DNA from: an uncultured Clostridia bacterium
Lineage (GTDB): Bacteria > Bacillota > Clostridia > Oscillospirales > Acutalibacteraceae
Length of the DNA stretch: 7,734 nucleotides
Reading direction: 5' to 3'
Assembly (NCBI GenBank): GCA_937897215.1
Contig: CALCBQ010000229.1
Span: forward strand, 1-7,734
The translations under genes and the position numbers were made by a program. Under the pieces are notes generated by a model, which was not told the DNA's origin, searched no databases, and saw only the letters and a program-made list of their open reading frames with translations. Below, piece after piece: positions 1 to 7,078 of the stretch (positions are counted from its first letter, which is position 1; every line of letters begins with the position of its first letter).

Positions 1-2
1 AC

Positions 3-28
3 AACGGCGAGACACAAACCCCGCCGTT
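3..28 (-). terminator. Probable terminator hairpin of the GH51-like gene
   Basis: AACGGCG (3-9) and CGCCGTT (22-28) form a perfect 7-bp GC-rich stem around a 12-nt loop that can add a G-C and two G-U pairs. It lies 18 nt past the stop codon of the leftward gene. The T-run expected downstream would lie beyond base 1 of the window, so an intrinsic terminator cannot be confirmed. Confidence 0.5.
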
Positions 29-46
29 ATTTATAAATATTAAATT

Positions 47-2305
47 TTATTCTTCGTCTTTTCTTACTGCTTTATGGTGGCTTATTCGCACAGCAAGAAT
101 AACTACGCCTGTTACAAGTACTAATCCAACCAACGTAATCGGCACAATATTTTCAACCATAGGATGAATATATGGCGATACGATTTCCATTTCAGGAAGC
201 GTATAAAGACCAGAGCCGTCATTTTTATCATATGGAATTCTGACCACACTAATTGAATAACTATTCATATTATACTTGATTGTGTTGTCATCAACTGTGA
301 GTTTTGTTTCTGTTGGTGCAACATGAAGAAACTCGTCAAAATCGTTATATGCAGACTTGAATTTTTCTGCCATATACTGCACTGACGGATTGTTCACATT
401 ATTGAAACCATCAAGATTAATATTAAATCTATATTCGCGATTTGTGGTATTTACAAGTTTAACATAAATCACTTTATTTGTTGTATCAACAGTTGCAGAG
501 TGATAAATACCTTCTGACGCCATATCAAAATCGGTTGAGATATAATTTGTACCTTTATTATTAGCAAAAATCATTTGTGAGTAATAATCGGCAGAAAGAA
601 GTATATCCTGTGAATCAAACCACACAAGCGACATTTTCCCTTGTTGCGCATTTCGTTTTGCAAGCGTCCATTTATATGACGCCATCTGCACAACATCTGC
701 ATTTCGTTCAACACTTGTTAGGAAAGCAGTATTCTCAATAGCAGACCAGATATTATTACTAGTAACAATTGAGCCGATTCCATCAGCAGATGAGGCGTAT
801 GATTCAACACTTACCTTTGCACCGCTACGCTCATAATCATCAAATCTGTTAAGATTATTATATAAACTTACTTTTTCGCCACCAAAATATTCATTTACAA
901 GCACATTTTTATATGTGGTGTCAAGGTTTTTCCACACACCATCATAACTTTCGCCATTTAAGGATTTGCCCGAACTTGTAATCAGTTGAATTTCAGGATA
1001 TTCCGCACTGATTTCACTATAAATCTCGTTAAAATCAGTCCAATAATTCTCATCCATTTCTGAGTCATCAACAGCGATATATTTTATATTGAATGGTTTT
1101 TCGTGGCCGTCTTCAATTCTTTTTGCACCCCAATGAGACGCTTCATCGCCGGTTGCATATTCAATAAAATCAAGAATATTCTGCACGAATTCTTTTGTTT
1201 CAGGAATTTCAAGAAACTCATCAGTATTCTCTTTATTTTCAGTATTTTCCTCAATTTCGGTATTCTTTTCAAAATCTTCATTAAGAATTTTTTCAAGACT
1301 ATCTTCTGTTTTTTGAGAAGTAATATTTATATCAAACACAGGCACCGGGATTGCACCTAAGTCTTCACAGAGGAGAAGATACTCATAAAATCCCATGGCG
1401 TTGGAATTCACATTGAATCTGTCGTTATCTCTGTAAGTTGTACTGATTTGCGCTCTTGTTTCAAGTGGACCTACAGAATCTTTCCAACCAATAGTTGTTT
1501 CTTCGTCTTGAGCTACATCTTCATAAAAGCGGATAAACGATGGGGATAACCCTTTTATTGCATTGTAAAGGTCAGGTCTTAAACTTGTGTATTTCCACGC
1601 ACCGTAACCGTAACTGTTTACAGGCACAAGCGAAACAGAATCCATATAGAATGTGCCGTCGCCTTCAAAATTGATTACAAGTGAGCCGTCTGCCGTAACA
1701 TCTGACTTGATTTCAAGGCTTACTTTAGTCCAATCTGCACAATCATCAATATTGAACTGATATTTTTCCGTATTACCTTCGGCATTAAGAGATACGCTCA
1801 TAGTACCCACATAATCCACATTTTTGAAAAATGCAGAAAAAGCGTATGTTTCGCCCTCAACAAAGCCCATATCCCCTGTTTTTGCCTTGCGGTTATTAAA
1901 CTGAAAACTCTTGTTGTTAAAAATCTCGGTATATCCAAAATTTTCTGCGCTACCTTTACCGCTAACGGTTACATGCAAGTAATTTTTATTGTTTTCATTC
2001 ATTTTTTCTTCTGTTGCTACGGTATATCCTACGCTACCGATATTCCAACCTGCAGTAGGATTTTCAGTATATTCAAATGAGTTGTTATTCACAAGTTGTG
2101 AAACAAGACCGCCATCTAACGCATAACCCTGATTATCAAGAGAAATGCCATACAATGCATTACTTAACTCATAAGAAATATTATCTGCAGAAATATTAAG
2201 AGTCGGATTAATTTTTTCAGATACTGTTTTTGTGCTACCAGTAAATGAGCAAACTACAGTAAACATCAAAACAAAAATCATTACTAATGACACAATTTTC
2301 TTCAC
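47..2305 (-). CDS. Membrane-anchored GH51-like protein, probable pseudoenzyme
   Basis: A 752-residue protein with the architecture of the GH51 alpha-L-arabinofuranosidase group that includes plant ASD1. In order: signal peptide (about 1-20); N-terminal strand with LYGI and DGGL (51-67); a jelly-roll CBM4/9-like insert (about 78-228); the barrel from SLRPDL (241) and FIRF (257-260) through GFYEYLLLCEDLGA (from 305), IEYATGD (381-387), PFNIKYI (404-410) and ADVVQMASY (536-544); a C-terminal beta domain (about 555-692); one membrane helix (719-739) and a basic tail. The catalytic motifs are not conserved. The acid/base motif GNE reads DDS (413-415), the nucleophile motif (G/S)EYA reads ESYA (501-504), and PGG after FIRF reads YED (261-263). 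Arabinofuranosidase activity is therefore doubtful, although the frame is intact. The start codon is GTG with AAAGGA 10 nt upstream; the nearer ATG at 2314-2316 is out of frame. Family and fold are well supported. A role as an extracellular sugar-binding or sensing protein is inference. Confidence 0.85.
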   Translation of the reverse strand: MKKIVSLVMIFVLMFTVVCSFTGSTKTVSEKINPTLNISADNISYELSNALYGISLDNQGYALDGGLVSQLVNNNSFEYTENPTAGWNIGSVGYTVATEEKMNENNKNYLHVTVSGKGSAENFGYTEIFNNKSFQFNNRKAKTGDMGFVEGETYAFSAFFKNVDYVGTMSVSLNAEGNTEKYQFNIDDCADWTKVSLEIKSDVTADGSLVINFEGDGTFYMDSVSLVPVNSYGYGAWKYTSLRPDLYNAIKGLSPSFIRFYEDVAQDEETTIGWKDSVGPLETRAQISTTYRDNDRFNVNSNAMGFYEYLLLCEDLGAIPVPVFDINITSQKTEDSLEKILNEDFEKNTEIEENTENKENTDEFLEIPETKEFVQNILDFIEYATGDEASHWGAKRIEDGHEKPFNIKYIAVDDSEMDENYWTDFNEIYSEISAEYPEIQLITSSGKSLNGESYDGVWKNLDTTYKNVLVNEYFGGEKVSLYNNLNRFDDYERSGAKVSVESYASSADGIGSIVTSNNIWSAIENTAFLTSVERNADVVQMASYKWTLAKRNAQQGKMSLVWFDSQDILLSADYYSQMIFANNKGTNYISTDFDMASEGIYHSATVDTTNKVIYVKLVNTTNREYRFNINLDGFNNVNNPSVQYMAEKFKSAYNDFDEFLHVAPTETKLTVDDNTIKYNMNSYSISVVRIPYDKNDGSGLYTLPEMEIVSPYIHPMVENIVPITLVGLVLVTGVVILAVRISHHKAVRKDEE
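89..151 (-). other. C-terminal membrane anchor of the GH51-like protein
   Basis: Residues about 719-739 form a hydrophobic helix (NIVPITLVGLVLVTGVVILAV) followed by a positively charged tail (RISHHKAVRK) and the stop. With the signal peptide this predicts a type I topology: the glycosidase-like domain outside and about 13 residues inside. No LPXTG sorting signal is present, so it is a membrane anchor, not a sortase substrate. Confidence 0.85.
1187..1312 (-). other. Glu/Asn-rich low-complexity insert in the GH51-like barrel
   Basis: Residues about 332-373 are dominated by E, N, T, K and D, with imperfect repeats of ENTE, ENKENTDE and EKNTE. They sit between the strand PVPVFDINI (320-328) and the helix FVQNILDFIEYATGD, where other GH51 proteins have a shorter loop. 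The underlying DNA has matching imperfect repeats of an AGTATTNTC type, which suggests replication-slippage expansion. Confidence 0.7.
2246..2305 (-). other. Signal peptide of the GH51-like protein
   Basis: Residues 1-20 start with MKK, followed by a strongly hydrophobic core (IVSLVMIFVLMF, 4-15) and a V-C-S stretch at 18-20 that suits signal peptidase I. C19 is not in a good lipobox because the residue before it is Val, so lipoprotein processing is less likely. It directs the protein across the cytoplasmic membrane by the Sec route. Confidence 0.85.
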
Positions 2306-2315
2306 TTAACCGACA

Positions 2316-2321
2316 TCCTTT
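2316..2321 (-). promoter_or_regulatory. Ribosome binding site supporting the GTG start
   Basis: AAAGGA on the minus strand lies 10 nt before GTG at 2303-2305. It supports this start because the only closer ATG (2314-2316) is in another frame and meets a stop after four codons, and the next in-frame Met (residue 9) would remove the charged start of the signal peptide. Confidence 0.6.
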
Positions 2322-2327
2322 CATAGC

Positions 2328-2345
2328 ATAATTGCATACAATAAT
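2328..2345. promoter_or_regulatory. Inverted repeat over the leftward -10 (possible operator)
   Basis: ATTG (2331-2334) and CAAT (2339-2342) flank CATA. Beyond one mismatch, AT (2328-2329) and AT (2344-2345) pair again, giving 6 of 7 matched positions per arm. It overlaps the candidate -10 of the GH51-like gene. It is short and AT-rich, so chance is possible. Confidence 0.2.
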
Positions 2346-2366
2346 ATTTTAACAACAAACTGACAA
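2338..2366 (-). promoter_or_regulatory. Candidate sigma-A promoter of the GH51-like gene
   Basis: On the minus strand, TTGTCA (2361-2366, 5 of 6 to the -35 consensus) and TATTGT (2338-2343, 4 of 6 to the -10 consensus) are separated by exactly 17 bp. Initiation near 2331 would give a 5' leader of about 25 nt ending in the ribosome site. It was chosen by eye, so it is tentative. Confidence 0.4.
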
Positions 2367-2372
2367 TCTGTC
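2362..2372. promoter_or_regulatory. Inverted repeat over the leftward -35 (possible operator)
   Basis: GACA (2362-2365) and TGTC (2369-2372) flank ATC. The arms extend by ACT (2359-2361) and AGT (2374-2376) if G2373 is bulged. It overlaps the candidate -35 of the leftward promoter and lies upstream of the rightward promoter, where a shared regulator could act. No regulator gene is present to link to it. Confidence 0.25.
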
Positions 2373-2402
2373 GAGTGTTTTTTGCAAATTTTACATTCTT
2401 TA

Positions 2403-2431
2403 TTGCTTTTTTTCTTATTAATATATATAAT
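2403..2431 (+). promoter_or_regulatory. Candidate sigma-A promoter of the GH38 operon
   Basis: A perfect TATAAT (2426-2431) has a weak TTGCTT (2403-2408) 17 bp upstream, within a T-rich stretch. Initiation near 2438 gives a leader of about 27 nt ending in AGGGGA. This would drive the mannosidase, symporter and zinc-ribbon genes, since no other gap in the operon could hold a promoter. The region is very AT-rich, so chance matches are likely. Confidence 0.45.
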
Positions 2432-2452
2432 TTTAATAACGATATTTATTCA

Positions 2453-2458
2453 AGGGGA
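2453..2458 (+). promoter_or_regulatory. Ribosome binding site fixing the GH38 start
   Basis: AGGGGA lies 6 nt before ATG 2465. The longer in-frame alternative from GTG 2375 has no comparable site, so the shorter protein is preferred. Confidence 0.75.
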
Positions 2459-2464
2459 TTTATT

Positions 2465-5400
2465 ATGGGTAAAAAGAAGGTTTATACAATTTCAAACGCT
2501 CATCTTGATACCATCTGGAGTTGGGATTTCGAAACAACTGTCGGCAAATACATTTACAACACTCTTAACGAGAATTTTCAGCGTTTTGAGAAATATCCCG
2601 AATACAAGTTTAATTTTGAAGGCTCGTATCGTTACGAGTTGATGAAAGAATACTACCCTGAAATGTGGGAAAAGATGAAATCTTATATTGCTGAGGGCAA
2701 GTGGAATGTATGCGGAAGCGCCTTTGAAAACGGCGATGTTAATGTGCCGTCTCCTGAAGCACTTTTCAGAAACATTCTTTTAGGTAACGAGTATTTTGAC
2801 AAGAATTTTGGCAAGCGCTCTTGCGATATTTTCTTACCTGACTGCTTTGGTTTTGGATATGCCCTACCATCAATTATACACCACGCAAATCTTAAAGGAT
2901 TTACAACTCAAAAGCTCACTTGGGGGTCTGCATACGGCGTACCATTTGATATTGGTAAATGGTATGGTGTTGACGGCAACTATGTTTATGCAAACACAAA
3001 TCCTGGTTCGTATGATAAAACTCTCACAAAGGTCAGAAAAAATGAAAATGTAGTAAAAAAACTTAATGAAAATGACCAATATTCACTTGATATGACTGCG
3101 ATTTTCCACGGTGTTGGCGACCGCGGTGGCGCTCCAAAAGAGCCGTCTGTTAAAACTGTTTGCGACGAAATCAAGTTAAATGGTCAGAGCGATATAGAAG
3201 TATTATCTGCACCTGCTGACAAAATATTCCATGATATTGATGCTTTACCTGAAAAAATAAAGCAAAAACTCCCCGTATGGAACAACGAGCTTGTTATGAC
3301 AAATCACGCAGTTGGTGGTTACACTTCGCGTGCTATCGGTAAGCGTTGGAACAGACGAAACGAAGAAATTGCAGATATGGCAGAACGCGCTTGTGTTACT
3401 GCAAACGCAATAGGTGGTTATGAATATCCACAAGAAGCACTCACTCGTGCTTGGAAGCGTGTTATAGCACACCAGTTCCACGACGATTTACCGGGAACAT
3501 CAGTTCAACGCGCATACAGAAGAAGTTGGAATGACTATGCAATGTCCCTTAACCAGTTCACAAATGAATACGAAGGTGCTGTAAAAAGAATTTGTTCACT
3601 TCTTGACACATCTTTTGCAAAAGGCATAGCAGTTGTAGTAAACAACCCAATGGAATATGAACGCACAGGCGTTGTAACTGTTAAAATTCCTGCAAAAAAC
3701 TGTGGTAAAAATGTTACAGTATATGATGCAGAGGGCAAGGAATACCCTGCGCAGATTTCTGATGTTCAGTTTGGTGTTGCAACAATTCTTATGTGCGTTA
3801 CAGTGCCACCTATGGGCTACAAAGTTTTTGATTTAAGAATGAAAAAATGTACCGTTAAGTCAAAACTTTCTGCATCAATTAATGAACTTCAGAACGAAAA
3901 ATATATTGTAAAATTCAATGGCAACGGCGATATTTCTTCAATTCTTGACAAAGAGTTGAAAGTTGAACTTCTGAAAAATCCTATTACAACAGGTATTTTT
4001 GACTACAACGGCAGTAGTTCTTGGCCTGCTTGGGAATTGAATTTTGACGAAATAAACCGTGAGCCACAGAATATTGCAAAAATCAAGACAATTAAAGTTA
4101 TTGAAAATGGTCCTTGCAGAGTTGCACTCCAGATTGTAAAAACTTACAAAGACAGCACATTCACATCTGTTGTCGCTTTAAGCCGAGGCGGAAAAGTTGT
4201 TGAAGTTTATACAGAAACAGAATGGCGCAGTAAACGTCATCTTGCGAAAGAGATTTTCCCACTTACCGCTTCAAACCCTGTTGCTACATACGATTTAGGT
4301 CTTGGTGCAATCAAGCGTGGCAATATGAACGACAAACTTTTTGAAGTGCCTGCACAGAAATGGGCAGATATTACTGACAGCAGTAAAGAGTTTGGTGTTT
4401 CAGTTATCAGTGAATGCAAATACGGATGGGATAAATTTGACGACAGCACACTTCGTCTGACATTAATGCACACACCTCTTAAAAATTATCGTGTTGACAG
4501 TATGCAGTCAATGATGGAATTGGGTCTTAACCGTTATTCTTATGGTATCTATTCACATAAAGGCACAGTTTCACACAATACACAAACAGAGGCTCGTAAC
4601 TTTGTAATGCCAATGGCAACATTTATTTGTTCAAATCACGAAGGCGTACTTGGTAGTGAATACTCATTCGGCAGCCTTTCAGGTAATGCAATAATTCGTG
4701 CAATCAAAAAGGCAGAAAACAGTGATGAAATTGTTATTCGAATGGGCGAAAGTGAGAAGAAAGAGCAAAAAGGCGTTACTCTTTCACTTAATTGCGAAAT
4801 TCTTTCTGCTCGTGAGATTTATGCGTCAGAAGAGCATATTGACGATACTCCTCTTGTTGATGGCAAACTTGTATTTGACTTAAAGCCTTATGAAATCAAG
4901 TCATTTGCACTTAAAGTCAAGAAATCAGATGCAAACACAACAACAGAAAAAGTTGAAATCGTAAACAACATCAAGGCATTCTCAACTAACGCGAAACCTA
5001 TGGGCAATTTACCTGTAATCAATAAGACAATCCCGCAGGAAATCACACCTGAAAAAATCATTTCAAACGGTATTCCATTTGAGATTTCAGGCAAGGCAAT
5101 GCTTTGCGGTGGTCAGACATTGTTACTTCCTAACGGCACAAAGAAAGTACATCTTCTTATGGCATCTCTTAATGGCGACAAGTTCGTTAAATTAGGTGAC
5201 CGTGCATACAAGGTAAATGACATTCGCGAATATTATGCAGGTTGGGATTTATACGATTTCAAAGAAGTTGCTTTCACAAAAGACGGCAAATTGGGTTATG
5301 AGTTTACTCACTCACATACTGCAAATGGCGATGCACAGTGTGAGCAGTTATTCTTCTGGAATGTAGAAGTTAATGTAACAGACAACAAACTTGCACTGCC

Positions 5401-5617
5401 TGTTGACAAAGATATTCTTATAATTTCAGCAACTGCAGATTGTGAAAACACAGAATGTACTCTTGCTTGCGACCTTTATGATAAAATCAGCGGTCGAAAA
5501 TTCGATTACAAAGAAAATCTTAAAGAAAAGATAACATATCTTAACTGCAAAAACTCATATTTACTTAACGACAAGGGTGGCGCAATCCGCCACAGAAATA
5601 AGGGAAGGAGAAAATAA
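2465..5617 (+). CDS. GH38 alpha-mannosidase, cytosolic, long form
   Basis: A 1050-residue retaining alpha-mannosidase expected to release terminal alpha-mannose from imported glycosides in the cytoplasm; it has no signal peptide or membrane helix. Family marks are NAHLDTIW (11-18), FLPDCFGFG (123-131), GVGDRGG (216-222) and HQFHDDLPGTS (336-346). By family knowledge H13, D15, D126 and H339 are the zinc ligands, D126 is also the nucleophile, and D219 is a candidate acid/base; all are intact. Approximate domains: catalytic barrel 1-270, helical mid domain 275-385, large beta-sandwich region 386-815, and an extra beta domain about 860-1000 with LLMASLNGD and FTHSHTANGD, seen in Bacteroides-type GH38 proteins. 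The start at 2465 has AGGGGA 6 nt upstream and places HLD near the N-terminus as usual. An in-frame GTG at 2375 would add 30 hydrophobic residues but has no ribosome site and lies upstream of the best -10. It is the first gene of the rightward operon. Linkage and substrate are unknown. Confidence 0.93.
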   Translation: MGKKKVYTISNAHLDTIWSWDFETTVGKYIYNTLNENFQRFEKYPEYKFNFEGSYRYELMKEYYPEMWEKMKSYIAEGKWNVCGSAFENGDVNVPSPEALFRNILLGNEYFDKNFGKRSCDIFLPDCFGFGYALPSIIHHANLKGFTTQKLTWGSAYGVPFDIGKWYGVDGNYVYANTNPGSYDKTLTKVRKNENVVKKLNENDQYSLDMTAIFHGVGDRGGAPKEPSVKTVCDEIKLNGQSDIEVLSAPADKIFHDIDALPEKIKQKLPVWNNELVMTNHAVGGYTSRAIGKRWNRRNEEIADMAERACVTANAIGGYEYPQEALTRAWKRVIAHQFHDDLPGTSVQRAYRRSWNDYAMSLNQFTNEYEGAVKRICSLLDTSFAKGIAVVVNNPMEYERTGVVTVKIPAKNCGKNVTVYDAEGKEYPAQISDVQFGVATILMCVTVPPMGYKVFDLRMKKCTVKSKLSASINELQNEKYIVKFNGNGDISSILDKELKVELLKNPITTGIFDYNGSSSWPAWELNFDEINREPQNIAKIKTIKVIENGPCRVALQIVKTYKDSTFTSVVALSRGGKVVEVYTETEWRSKRHLAKEIFPLTASNPVATYDLGLGAIKRGNMNDKLFEVPAQKWADITDSSKEFGVSVISECKYGWDKFDDSTLRLTLMHTPLKNYRVDSMQSMMELGLNRYSYGIYSHKGTVSHNTQTEARNFVMPMATFICSNHEGVLGSEYSFGSLSGNAIIRAIKKAENSDEIVIRMGESEKKEQKGVTLSLNCEILSAREIYASEEHIDDTPLVDGKLVFDLKPYEIKSFALKVKKSDANTTTEKVEIVNNIKAFSTNAKPMGNLPVINKTIPQEITPEKIISNGIPFEISGKAMLCGGQTLLLPNGTKKVHLLMASLNGDKFVKLGDRAYKVNDIREYYAGWDLYDFKEVAFTKDGKLGYEFTHSHTANGDAQCEQLFFWNVEVNVTDNKLALPVDKDILIISATADCENTECTLACDLYDKISGRKFDYKENLKEKITYLNCKNSYLLNDKGGAIRHRNKGRRK
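5605..5610 (+). promoter_or_regulatory. Ribosome binding site of the symporter inside the GH38 end
   Basis: AAGGAG lies 10 nt before ATG 5621 and within the last codons of GH38, encoding part of its basic tail NKGRRK. Ribosomes finishing GH38 would clear and reach this site, which points to translational coupling. Confidence 0.75.
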
Positions 5618-5620
5618 ACT

Positions 5621-7078
5621 ATGGCTGAAAATAAAGGCGATATCCGTTATGTAGGTGTCAAAGAAACTGTTGCTTACGGAATTGCAAACGTAGGTCAATG
5701 CTTTGGCTATAACATTATTGCAGGTAGCTACCTTTCACTTTTCTTTGTAAAAGTTTTTGGTGTGCCATCTGAAATAGTTGGTACTATGATGCTGATTTTG
5801 GGTCTTTGGGACACAATAAACGACCCGCTTATGGGCTCAATTATTGACAGAACAAGAACCCGTTATGGCAAACTGCGACCATTTCTCTTCATTGTTCCAA
5901 TTCCTTTAGGGCTTGCTACAATTATGCTTTTTGCAGGTCCTGAAATCCTTGGGGATAAAGCAGAGCTTACCGCAAAAGTTATTTATATGTTTGTAACATA
6001 TTTTATATGGGAACTTTTTTACACTTTAGGCGATGTTCCATTCTGGGGTATGAGCGCAGCAATCAGCCCTTCCCCTTCTGACAGAACAAGAGTAATTTCA
6101 TCTGCTCGTTTTGTTTCAGGTCTTCTTGGTGGTATTTCTACACCAATTCTTACAGTACTTATGGACTTAAGTAATAATGGCACAATACCGCTTTCACTTT
6201 CACAGGTATTCTTACTTATGGCGATAATTTCCGGTACTTTCGGTATGGCTTTGTTCTCGCTTTCAGGTATCTGCACAAAAGAAAGAGTTGTTCAGACTAT
6301 TAAAGAGCCTAGTATTCTTGACGGATTCAAGGCACTTATCAGAAACAAGCCGTTACTTTTAATTGTTATTGGTAATGTTCTTGCAGCAGTAAGTGGTATT
6401 GGTGGTTTCTTCCAGGCATACTACTATTCAGAAGTTGTGCAAATGAACTCACTTACAATTATCATTTCTCTTCCGGGTACAATTTTAGGATTTATTACAT
6501 ATCTTCTTATTCCAAAGGTTAAGCAGAAATTTGATAATCGTCAGATTATTTTCCTTAACGGATTTGTAAGACTTGTTTGCGGAGTTGTGGTTTTCCTTGT
6601 TGGTATGAAGTGCTTTACGAATCTTTGGGTTGTTGTACCACTTCTTATGGTGCAGAATTTCCTTTTCAGTTTCTTCAATACAATCAATATGGTTATTCCA
6701 ACTGAAATGATTGGCGATACAATAGACTATATGGAATGGAAAACAGGCGAAAGAAATGAGGGTGTTTCGTTCTCTGTACTTACTTTCGTAGGCAAACTCA
6801 CAGGTTCAATTTCAGGTACTATCGGCAACTGGTTGTTACCTGTAATCGGTCTTACTTTTGCTGAAGGCACAGGCGAAGCAATTAAAGCATACGCGCAGAC
6901 TGACTTCTATATTTGGGGTATGTTTACACTCGCTCCTGCTATTTTAGGTCTTCTTCCACTTATTCCGTACATCTGGTATGACCTTACAGGTGATAAACTT
7001 AAAAAAGTCCGTGAAGATATGACAGAGCGTCGTGCAACTATTTCAGCACAAGTTTCAGGAGGTGCAGAAAATGAGTAA
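5621..7078 (+). CDS. GPH-family sugar:cation symporter (MFS, MelB-like)
   Basis: A 485-residue, 12-helix transporter of the glycoside-pentoside-hexuronide:cation symporter family, which imports mono- or oligosaccharides with Na+ or H+ across the cytoplasmic membrane. Family signatures are WDTINDPLMG (63-72) followed by DRTRTRYGKLRP (76-87); ELFYTLGDVPFWGM (131-144); DRTRVISSARF (154-164); and late PTEMIGDTIDYMEWKTGERNEG (starting at 360). D64 and D68 correspond to the MelB cation-site aspartates D55 and D59, so cation coupling looks intact. Hydrophobic segments lie near 26-43, 52-70, 87-107, 118-138, 160-180, 196-215, 245-266, 275-297, 308-328, 333-353, 385-410 and 430-452. The ATG is 3 nt after the GH38 stop, with AAGGAG 10 nt upstream inside the GH38 gene, so translation is probably coupled. 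Pairing with GH38 suggests an alpha-mannoside or similar cargo, but the sequence does not give the substrate. Confidence 0.93.
   Translation: MAENKGDIRYVGVKETVAYGIANVGQCFGYNIIAGSYLSLFFVKVFGVPSEIVGTMMLILGLWDTINDPLMGSIIDRTRTRYGKLRPFLFIVPIPLGLATIMLFAGPEILGDKAELTAKVIYMFVTYFIWELFYTLGDVPFWGMSAAISPSPSDRTRVISSARFVSGLLGGISTPILTVLMDLSNNGTIPLSLSQVFLLMAIISGTFGMALFSLSGICTKERVVQTIKEPSILDGFKALIRNKPLLLIVIGNVLAAVSGIGGFFQAYYYSEVVQMNSLTIIISLPGTILGFITYLLIPKVKQKFDNRQIIFLNGFVRLVCGVVVFLVGMKCFTNLWVVVPLLMVQNFLFSFFNTINMVIPTEMIGDTIDYMEWKTGERNEGVSFSVLTFVGKLTGSISGTIGNWLLPVIGLTFAEGTGEAIKAYAQTDFYIWGMFTLAPAILGLLPLIPYIWYDLTGDKLKKVREDMTERRATISAQVSGGAENE
7057..7063 (+). promoter_or_regulatory. Ribosome binding site of the zinc-ribbon gene
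   Basis: AGGAGGT, the strongest ribosome site in the window, lies 7 nt before ATG 7071 and within the symporter's final codons. It decides the start against the upstream in-frame ATG at 7032. Confidence 0.85.

Noticed and set aside
1103..1360. Plus-strand reading frame of about 85 codons inside the GH51-like gene
   Set aside because: It is antisense to the repeat-rich acidic insert, has no recognisable domain, and its Phe/Ile-rich composition is what the reverse of Glu/Asn/Lys codons produces.
2375..2464. N-terminal extension of GH38 from GTG 2375, with a hydrophobic stretch resembling a signal peptide
   Set aside because: No ribosome binding site precedes 2375, the best -10 lies inside the extension, and ATG 2465 has AGGGGA at ideal spacing. 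The hydrophobic look comes from T-rich promoter DNA.
2306..2464. Catabolite repression (cre) site or riboswitch in the divergent intergenic region
   Set aside because: No match to a cre-like palindrome and no GC-rich structured leader was seen; the leaders predicted on both sides are only about 25 nt.
7032..7070. Longer start of the zinc-ribbon gene, overlapping the symporter by 47 nt
   Set aside because: AGGAGGT lies 7 nt before ATG 7071, and starting there puts the zinc ribbon at the N-terminus.
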